A DNA stretch of 64,000 nucleotides. It comes from Verrucomicrobiota bacterium. Lineage in GTDB: Bacteria; Verrucomicrobiota; Verrucomicrobiia; Verrucomicrobiales; Verrucomicrobiaceae. Positions 58,748 through 64,000 of the stretch are shown one piece after another (position 1 is the first letter of the stretch; every line of letters begins with the position of its first letter). Location: assembly GCA_025360015.1 (NCBI GenBank), contig JANYCZ010000071.1, positions 62,001 to 126,000 of the forward strand. Direction: 5' to 3'. A program made the translations under genes and the position numbers. The notes beneath the pieces were generated by a model. The model did not search any database. It was not told the origin of the DNA and saw nothing but the letters and a program-made list of their open reading frames with translations.

Positions 58748-60952
58748 ATGCTTCCCACCGCCCCCACATCCTGCTCGCACTGCTCCTCGGATGAGAAGCC
58801 GCCCACGCCTGCTGTGAAGGAAGCGCTCCCACCCGCCCCCTACATCTGCCCCATGTGCGAGGGCGTCCGTTCGGACAAACCAGGCCCCTGTCCGCAGTGC
58901 GGCATGCCTTTGGAAAAGAACCCGCTCGCCCATCGCAACGAGCCCGAATGCTGCGGCGACGGCGGCGAGGATGAAGTGCGCGACCTCTGGTGGCGCGTCC
59001 GCTGGAGCGCCGCCATGACCGCCCCGGTCGTCCTGCTTTCCATGGGCATGGACCTCCCGGTCATCCGCGACATTCACCCCGAAGCCTCCGGTTGGATGCA
59101 GTTCGTCTGGGCCACGCCCGTCGTCTTCTGGGTCGGCTGGCCCCTGCTGGTGCGCTTCGCGAATTCGTTGCGCAGCCTGCACTTCAACATGTTCACCCTT
59201 ATCGGCCTCGGCGTGCTCGCTGCATGGCTGTACAGCACCGTCGCGCTGGCCGCACCGCACCTGCTGCCACACAGCGCCACGCACCACGGCATGGTGCTCT
59301 ATTTCGAAAGCGCCGCCGTCATCACCGTGCTGGTGCTCCTCGGCCAGCTCCTCGAACTCCGCGCCCGCAAAGCCACCGGCTCCGCCATTCGCGCCTTGAT
59401 GAATCTCGCGCCAAAAACCGCGCTGCTTGTTCGCGCCGGCGAAGAAATCGAAACCCCCGTCGATGACATCCAAATCGGCGATGTCCTCCGCATCAAACCC
59501 GGCGGCCGCATCCCCGTCGATGGCATCGTCACCGAAGGCAGTTCCACCGTCGATGAATCCATGCTCACCGGCGAATCCATGCCGCAGAAGAAAGCAGCGG
59601 ACGCAGCGGTGACCGCCGGCACGGTGAATGGCAGCGGCACCTTCCTCATGCGTGCCGAGCGTATCGGTGCCAACACCCTCCTGAGCCAGATCGTGGAAAT
59701 GACCGCCCAGGCGCAGGCCAGCCGCGCTCCCGTGCAGCGTCTCGCAGACCGCGTTTCCGCATGGTTCGTTCCCGCCGTCGTGGGCATAGCCGTACTGACC
59801 TTCCTTCTCTGGTGGCAGTTCGGCCCCCAGCCCTCCTTTGCCTTCGCCGTGGTGAATGCCGTCGCTGTTCTCATCATCGCCTGCCCCTGCGCCCTCGGCC
59901 TCGCCACCCCCATGGCCGTCACCGTCGGCCTCGGTCGCGGTGCCCAGCTTGGCGTCCTTATCAAAAACGCCGAGACCCTCGAGCGCCTGCACCAGATCGA
60001 CATCGTGATGCTCGACAAAACCGGCACGCTCACCGAGGGCAAACCATCGGTGACCGAAGTTTTCCCTCTCCCAGGTCTCTCCGCCCGCGACCTCCTCGCC
60101 TGCGCCGCCGCAGTCGAGTCGATGAGCGAGCACCCCCTCGCCACCGCCATCGTGTACGCCGCCAAGGAGCGCAACATCCCCATTGCCGCCGTCACCGATT
60201 TCCAGGCCATCACCGGTAGCGGCGTGCTGGGAAATGTCGGCGAAAGCGAAGTCTTCATCGGCCAGGAGACGTTCTTGAAAAAGAACGGCGTCTTCATCAG
60301 CGCCGAATGCCACACCCAGTCGCTGAAAATGCAGGCAGATGGCTGCACCGTGGTCGTCGTAGTGCTCAATGAAAAACCACTCGGCCTCATCGCCATCAAA
60401 GACAAAATCAAAGAGTCCGCCCCCCCGGCCATCGCCGCCCTGCATGCGCTCGGTTTGAAACTGCAGATGATCACCGGCGACTCCCTCGCCACCGCCCAGC
60501 GCGTCGCCAAAGATCTGAACATCGACGAAGTCGCCGCCGAAGTCTCCCCCAAGGAAAAACTCCTCCACGTCTATCAAGCCCGCGGCAAAGACCGCCACGT
60601 CGCCTTCGCCGGAGACGGCATCAACGACGCGCCCGCCCTTGCCGCCGCCGACGTCGGCATCGCCATGGGCAGCGGCACGGACGTCGCCATTCAAAGCGCC
60701 GCCGTCACCCTGGTCAAAGGCGACCTCCGCGCCCTGCATCAGGCCTTCGCCCTCAGCCACGCCACCATGAAGGTCATTCGTCAGAACCTCATGTTTGCGT
60801 TTTTATACAACGGCCTCGGCATCCCCCTCGCCGCCGGCATCCTCTATCCCTTCACCGGCTGGCTCCTCAATCCCATGATCGCCAGCGTCGCCATGTCCCT
60901 CAGCAGCGTCTCAGTCATTCTGAACAGCCTGCGCCTGCGCCGCTTCAAGTAA
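58748..60952 (+). CDS. Copper-type P1B ATPase with N-terminal heavy-metal-binding ribbon
   Basis: A 734-residue inner-membrane metal exporter of the CopA/CopB kind. The N-terminus has a Cys/His cluster (TSCSHCSSDE) and an HMBD-type ribbon, YICPMCEGVRSDKPGPCPQC GMPLE; the usual form is YTCPMHP, here the His is replaced by Cys. Eight membrane helices surround CPC (Cys379-Pro-Cys381, IACPCALGLATP). The phosphorylated Asp423 is in DKTGTLTEG, with SEHPLATAIV, GDGINDAPALAAAD and TGESMPQKK. CPC with the C-terminal NSLRLRRFK fits Cu(I) transport. ATG 58748 is chosen over 58724. No metal-sensing regulator is next to it. Confidence 0.92.
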   Translation: MLPTAPTSCSHCSSDEKPPTPAVKEALPPAPYICPMCEGVRSDKPGPCPQCGMPLEKNPLAHRNEPECCGDGGEDEVRDLWWRVRWSAAMTAPVVLLSMGMDLPVIRDIHPEASGWMQFVWATPVVFWVGWPLLVRFANSLRSLHFNMFTLIGLGVLAAWLYSTVALAAPHLLPHSATHHGMVLYFESAAVITVLVLLGQLLELRARKATGSAIRALMNLAPKTALLVRAGEEIETPVDDIQIGDVLRIKPGGRIPVDGIVTEGSSTVDESMLTGESMPQKKAADAAVTAGTVNGSGTFLMRAERIGANTLLSQIVEMTAQAQASRAPVQRLADRVSAWFVPAVVGIAVLTFLLWWQFGPQPSFAFAVVNAVAVLIIACPCALGLATPMAVTVGLGRGAQLGVLIKNAETLERLHQIDIVMLDKTGTLTEGKPSVTEVFPLPGLSARDLLACAAAVESMSEHPLATAIVYAAKERNIPIAAVTDFQAITGSGVLGNVGESEVFIGQETFLKKNGVFISAECHTQSLKMQADGCTVVVVVLNEKPLGLIAIKDKIKESAPPAIAALHALGLKLQMITGDSLATAQRVAKDLNIDEVAAEVSPKEKLLHVYQARGKDRHVAFAGDGINDAPALAAADVGIAMGSGTDVAIQSAAVTLVKGDLRALHQAFALSHATMKVIRQNLMFAFLYNGLGIPLAAGILYPFTGWLLNPMIASVAMSLSSVSVILNSLRLRRFK

Positions 60953-61049
60953 AAGCACCCCGAGCATTCCAGAAACGCCCCGCCGAGATTTTAAATAATG
61001 CCAGGCATTTAGTATTGATTTCGCCGCCTCTCAATCTATCATCCACCTC

Positions 61050-62186
61050 ATGCAATCAACTCAACCCTCTGATCCCCAGCCGCTCACCCTCGAAGAGCAG
61101 CTTGTCGGCGTGAATGCGAAAACAGGACTCTATCCAGGCGCGCGGTCATGGTCCGGCGGTCGGCTGCGCGTCCTGGGGCGGGGGCCGTTGGAATCATACT
61201 GCTATCACGTCATGTCACGCACCTGCGGTGGGGAGGTGTTTCTAGATGACGTCGAAAAAGAAGCGCTGCGCCGCGTGATTTGGCGCATGGCCGAGTTCAG
61301 CGGTGTCAAAGTCGTCACCTACTGCCTCATGCATAACCATTTCCACCTGCTGGCCGAGGTGCCACATCGCGAAACCTGGCTGCAGCGCTTCGCTGGCGCG
61401 GACGGCGAGGCAAAGCTCTTTGTGCACCTGCGCATCCTCTACAGCCGCGCCTACCTCGGCCTGCTGCGCGATGAACTGGCCGATCTCCGCAAGCGCGGTC
61501 TGGCAGCACTCGCTGACCAGCGCGTCGAGGCACTCAAAAACCGCTTCTGCGATCTCTCCTCATTCGTCAAAGAAGTGAAAGAACGCTTCAGCCGCTGGTT
61601 CAACAAGCGGCGCGGACGCCGTGGCACGCTGTGGATGGATCGCTTCAAGAGCGTGCTGGTCGAGGGCAGGGGAGAAGCGCTCCGTACCATGGCCGCGTAC
61701 ATTGATCTCAATCCCGTGCGTGCAGGCCTGGTCAAAGATCCCAAGGACTACCGCTGGTGCGGTTACGCCGAGGCGCTGGGCGGCAGCCGCAGAGCGCAGC
61801 GCGGATTGTGCAAGGCGCTCGGCAAACCGGTGGACGGCTGGCAGAGCGCGGGTGCCGCAGAAGCGTATCGTTGCATTCTCCATGCGGAAGGACGCGAGGT
61901 GAAAGACGCGCAGAATGAGCAGGTCGTGAAACGCGGTGTGAGCGTCGAGTCGGCACGCGCCGTGCTGACAGCGCGCGGTAAACTCAGCCCCGCAGAGTTG
62001 GTGCGGCTGCGCGTGCGTTATTTCACCGATGGCGTCGTGCTGGGCAGCAAAGAGTTTGTGGAAGGCATCTTCGAGGCTCAGCGCGAGCGGTTCAGTCCAA
62101 AGCGCAAGCAAGGCGCGAGACGCATCATCGAGTCCGCCGAGCCCTTCTACGCTCTGCGCAGGCTTCGCCTCAGACCTCTGGATTAA
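61050..62186 (+). CDS. REP-associated Y1 transposase (RAYT-like), copy 2
   Basis: A 378-residue protein nearly identical to the one at 29030-30166 (scattered substitutions throughout; same length). It keeps the HxH in CLMHNHFHLLAEVPHRE and ends RRLRLRPLD. In the block before GTLWMDRFKSVL it reads FSRWFNKRRG where copy 1 has FSRWYNKRHG, a Tyr-to-Phe change at a position that could bear on catalysis. The palindrome ATGCCAGGCAT lies 42 bp upstream (60998-61008), as it does 253 bp upstream of copy 1. No IS ends or target duplication are recognised around it. Confidence 0.85.
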   Translation: MQSTQPSDPQPLTLEEQLVGVNAKTGLYPGARSWSGGRLRVLGRGPLESYCYHVMSRTCGGEVFLDDVEKEALRRVIWRMAEFSGVKVVTYCLMHNHFHLLAEVPHRETWLQRFAGADGEAKLFVHLRILYSRAYLGLLRDELADLRKRGLAALADQRVEALKNRFCDLSSFVKEVKERFSRWFNKRRGRRGTLWMDRFKSVLVEGRGEALRTMAAYIDLNPVRAGLVKDPKDYRWCGYAEALGGSRRAQRGLCKALGKPVDGWQSAGAAEAYRCILHAEGREVKDAQNEQVVKRGVSVESARAVLTARGKLSPAELVRLRVRYFTDGVVLGSKEFVEGIFEAQRERFSPKRKQGARRIIESAEPFYALRRLRLRPLD

Positions 62187-62327
62187 TAGTCAGGTCAAAT
62201 CCTCCCTTCATGCAAGCGCGGCTGCCAGTGGTGGCTTTCGCTCCATCTTTTCTGCCCCGGCGGTATCACAAGGCTTGCCCGCCCCCGCGTTCTCTGAAAC
62301 AGTACGCTCGTACTTTCCTTTCCACCC

Positions 62328-64000
62328 GTGAATCCTGATCCGGCCCTGCCAGCACCCCCATCCGCGCCCGACGAGGATGCGAAGTTCATGCCACCCCAGG
62401 AGACGCCCACAGGAATGACCACCCTCGGGCCGGAGGACGTGACCATTGCGATTCCCAATCTCAAGCCCAGCAAGCCCCTCACCGCCCCGATAGAGCCGGA
62501 GTCCGCATCAGACACCAGCATGATCACGCTGGGTCCCGAGGATCAAACCATCGCCATTCCCAATCCAGGCCGCAACCTTCCAGCGGCCACGATGGGCGCA
62601 GGCCGCTTCGCTCCGCATACCGACACCGATAACATCACCCTCGGCCCGGAGGATCAGACCATTGCGATCCCCACCGGCAAACCAACTCTGCCCGGCGCGG
62701 CCACTCTTCCCGGTGCCGCCACCATGCCCGGCATCTCCACCCTGCCGAGCCACGGCGGCCTGCCAGCCGCCACCGCCAGTTCCATGGCCTCCATGGGCAC
62801 CACTTCAAAGCCCAGGTCCCACATGGAGTCCCTCACCGGCAACGACGGCTGGATCGGTGATCGCTACCGCCTCCTCGACAAGTTAGGCGAAGGCGGCTTC
62901 GGCGTCGTCTATCGCGCCGAGCAGGTGAAGCCCATTCACCGCATCGTCGCCATCAAGATCGTGAAGGCCAGCGTCGCTTCGGCGGACATCCTCGGCCGTT
63001 TCGCCATCGAGCAGCGCACGCTCGCCATCATGGAGCATCCCAACATCGCCCGCATTCTCGATGCGGGTGAGACGGACATCGGCGCGCCTTTCTTCGTGAT
63101 GGAGATGGTCAAAGGCCGCTCCATCACCAGCTACTGCAAGCAGAACGAGCTCAATCTCCGCCAGCGCCTCACCCTCTTCATCCCCGTCTGCCGCGCCGTG
63201 AATCACGCCCATCAAAAGGGCATCATCCATCGCGACATCAAGCCCGGCAACATCATGGTCATGGACGAGGCTGGCAAAGCCGTGCCCAAGGTCATCGACT
63301 TCGGCATCGCCAAGGTCCTCGAAGGCGAAGGCTCCGGCCACACCATCGCCACCGGCATCGATCAGCTCGTCGGCACCCCCGGCTACATCAGTCCGGAGCA
63401 GATCGAAAACGGCAGCTCGCATGTGGACACACGCTCAGACGTGTACGCCCTCGGCGGCGTCTTCTTTGAGCTCCTTTGCGGCCGCGCCCTCATCACCCCG
63501 GCAGACGTCGCCGCAAAGCCCATCCACGTCCTGCTGCGCGATCTCGCGGAAAGAGATCCGCCCAAGCCCTCCACCATCGAGCCCACCGTCCAGGGCGATC
63601 TCGACTGGATCGCGCTCAAGGCCCTCGAGCGCGACCCCGACCGCCGCTACGGCAGCGCGGACGATCTGGCCGACGACATCACCCGCTACCTCAGCTTCGA
63701 GCCCATCACCGCCCGTCCGCCCAGCCGCCGCTACCTCTTCACCAAGTTCGTGCGCCGTCATCGCGTCGGCGTCGCTGCTGCCATCGCCGTCTCGCTCGCC
63801 GTATTGATCGGCGGCCTCACCAGCACCGCCTTGTACTTCGAAGCCGAGCGCAACCGCGTCGAAGCCGAGCGCGGCCGGGAAAACCTCCGCCAATCCTTCA
63901 GCCGTTCGGATGAGCAGATGGCCCGTCAGTTCACCGAGCGCGGCCAGTACAATGACGCCGTCGCTTATCTCACCCGCTCCCTGCGCACCGATCCCACCAA
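62328..64000 (+). CDS. Membrane Ser/Thr protein kinase (Hanks type), 5' part
   Basis: At least 557 residues, running off the right edge. Residues 1-170 are low-complexity (Pro/Thr/Ala) with three copies of a LGPED(V/Q)TIAIP motif starting near 32, 67 and 104. The kinase domain follows: LGEGGFGVVY (about 186), VAIKIVKA, HRDIKPGN, VIDFGIAK and GTPGYISPEQIEN, all invariant residues present. A membrane helix (VGVAAAIAVSLAVLIGGLTS) lies at about 479-500, and a TPR-like sensor begins after it (QFTERGQYNDAVAYLTRSLR). The chosen GTG at 62328 has no strong ribosome-binding site; an ATG 20 codons later is possible. It resembles the many eukaryotic-like kinases of PVC bacteria. Confidence 0.88.
   Translation, partial: MNPDPALPAPPSAPDEDAKFMPPQETPTGMTTLGPEDVTIAIPNLKPSKPLTAPIEPESASDTSMITLGPEDQTIAIPNPGRNLPAATMGAGRFAPHTDTDNITLGPEDQTIAIPTGKPTLPGAATLPGAATMPGISTLPSHGGLPAATASSMASMGTTSKPRSHMESLTGNDGWIGDRYRLLDKLGEGGFGVVYRAEQVKPIHRIVAIKIVKASVASADILGRFAIEQRTLAIMEHPNIARILDAGETDIGAPFFVMEMVKGRSITSYCKQNELNLRQRLTLFIPVCRAVNHAHQKGIIHRDIKPGNIMVMDEAGKAVPKVIDFGIAKVLEGEGSGHTIATGIDQLVGTPGYISPEQIENGSSHVDTRSDVYALGGVFFELLCGRALITPADVAAKPIHVLLRDLAERDPPKPSTIEPTVQGDLDWIALKALERDPDRRYGSADDLADDITRYLSFEPITARPPSRRYLFTKFVRRHRVGVAAAIAVSLAVLIGGLTSTALYFEAERNRVEAERGRENLRQSFSRSDEQMARQFTERGQYNDAVAYLTRSLRTDPT

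Noticed and set aside
58676..60760. 694-residue minus-strand open frame
   Set aside because: Antisense shadow of the Cu-type ATPase gene; the sense product has all P-type motifs.
1..64000. CRISPR arrays and tRNA or rRNA genes
   Set aside because: No regularly spaced direct repeats with variable spacers, no cas-like genes, and no cloverleaf with a GGTTCGA-type T-arm was found by eye; a tRNAscan-SE run would settle tRNAs.

Overview
The window reads as one contiguous piece of a high-GC bacterial chromosome from the PVC superphylum, most likely Verrucomicrobiota (a relative of Prosthecobacter or Verrucomicrobium). The basis is family content: a 1030-residue PSCyt1/DUF1549/DUF1553 protein, a small planctomycete-type cytochrome, two DUF1080 proteins, a sialate O-acetylesterase, several secreted proteins with SLA1-homology-like segments, and long RAYT-type Y1 transposases. 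No 16S rRNA or tRNA is visible, so the taxonomy is inference.

Layout. 1-18.1 kb: housekeeping and envelope genes (partial assimilatory sulfite reductase, lipoprotein, cytochrome, AlkC-like repair protein, DUF1080 pair, aminotransferase, deacylase, esterase, TerC, TPR protein, P1B-4 metal ATPase, acyltransferase, S-adenosylhomocysteine hydrolase). 18.4-24.4 kb: a three-gene signalling operon (PAS histidine kinase, single-domain response regulator, REC-PAS-kinase-REC hybrid). 24.4-28.4 kb: four peptidase, hydrolase and SGNH-like proteins or remnants on the minus strand. 28.4-32.5 kb: a mobile-element hotspot with a truncated alpha/beta hydrolase, a RAYT transposase, two inverted IS4-type transposase tails enclosing an AT-rich PIN-fragment plus partner-gene cassette, and a truncated IS66 unit abutting formate-tetrahydrofolate ligase. 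32.5-38.5 kb: fhs and a peptide-type ABC transporter with a fused permease. 38.7-48.3 kb: small secreted proteins, a mosaic valyl-tRNA synthetase, DoxX, the agmatine-to-putrescine pair aguB-aguA, a lipoprotein and ribosomal protein L28. 48.7-54.1 kb: two His-tailed Gly/Tyr-rich secreted paralogues, a kinase, an ABC exporter and panC. 54.8-64 kb: the large cytochrome-domain protein, a Cu-type P1B ATPase, a second RAYT and a Ser/Thr kinase running off the end.

The most unusual signal lies in the intergenic DNA. At least eight short perfect or near-perfect hairpins are headed by GTAG (or GTGG). Most have a TCCT-like loop while the stem sequence changes completely from copy to copy with both arms matching. 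This is the architecture of REP elements, and the window carries two near-identical, unusually long RAYT genes. A second family is a 20-bp terminus, ATGAATGGCACTCAGTTAAG, which ends IS4-like transposase remnants and also bounds a 296-bp non-coding MITE-like element. Other points of note are a low-GC segment inside valS, a 10+10 bp palindromic operator candidate in front of ahcY, in-frame repeat insertions in the DUF1553 gene, and a triplicated LGPED motif in the kinase N-terminus.
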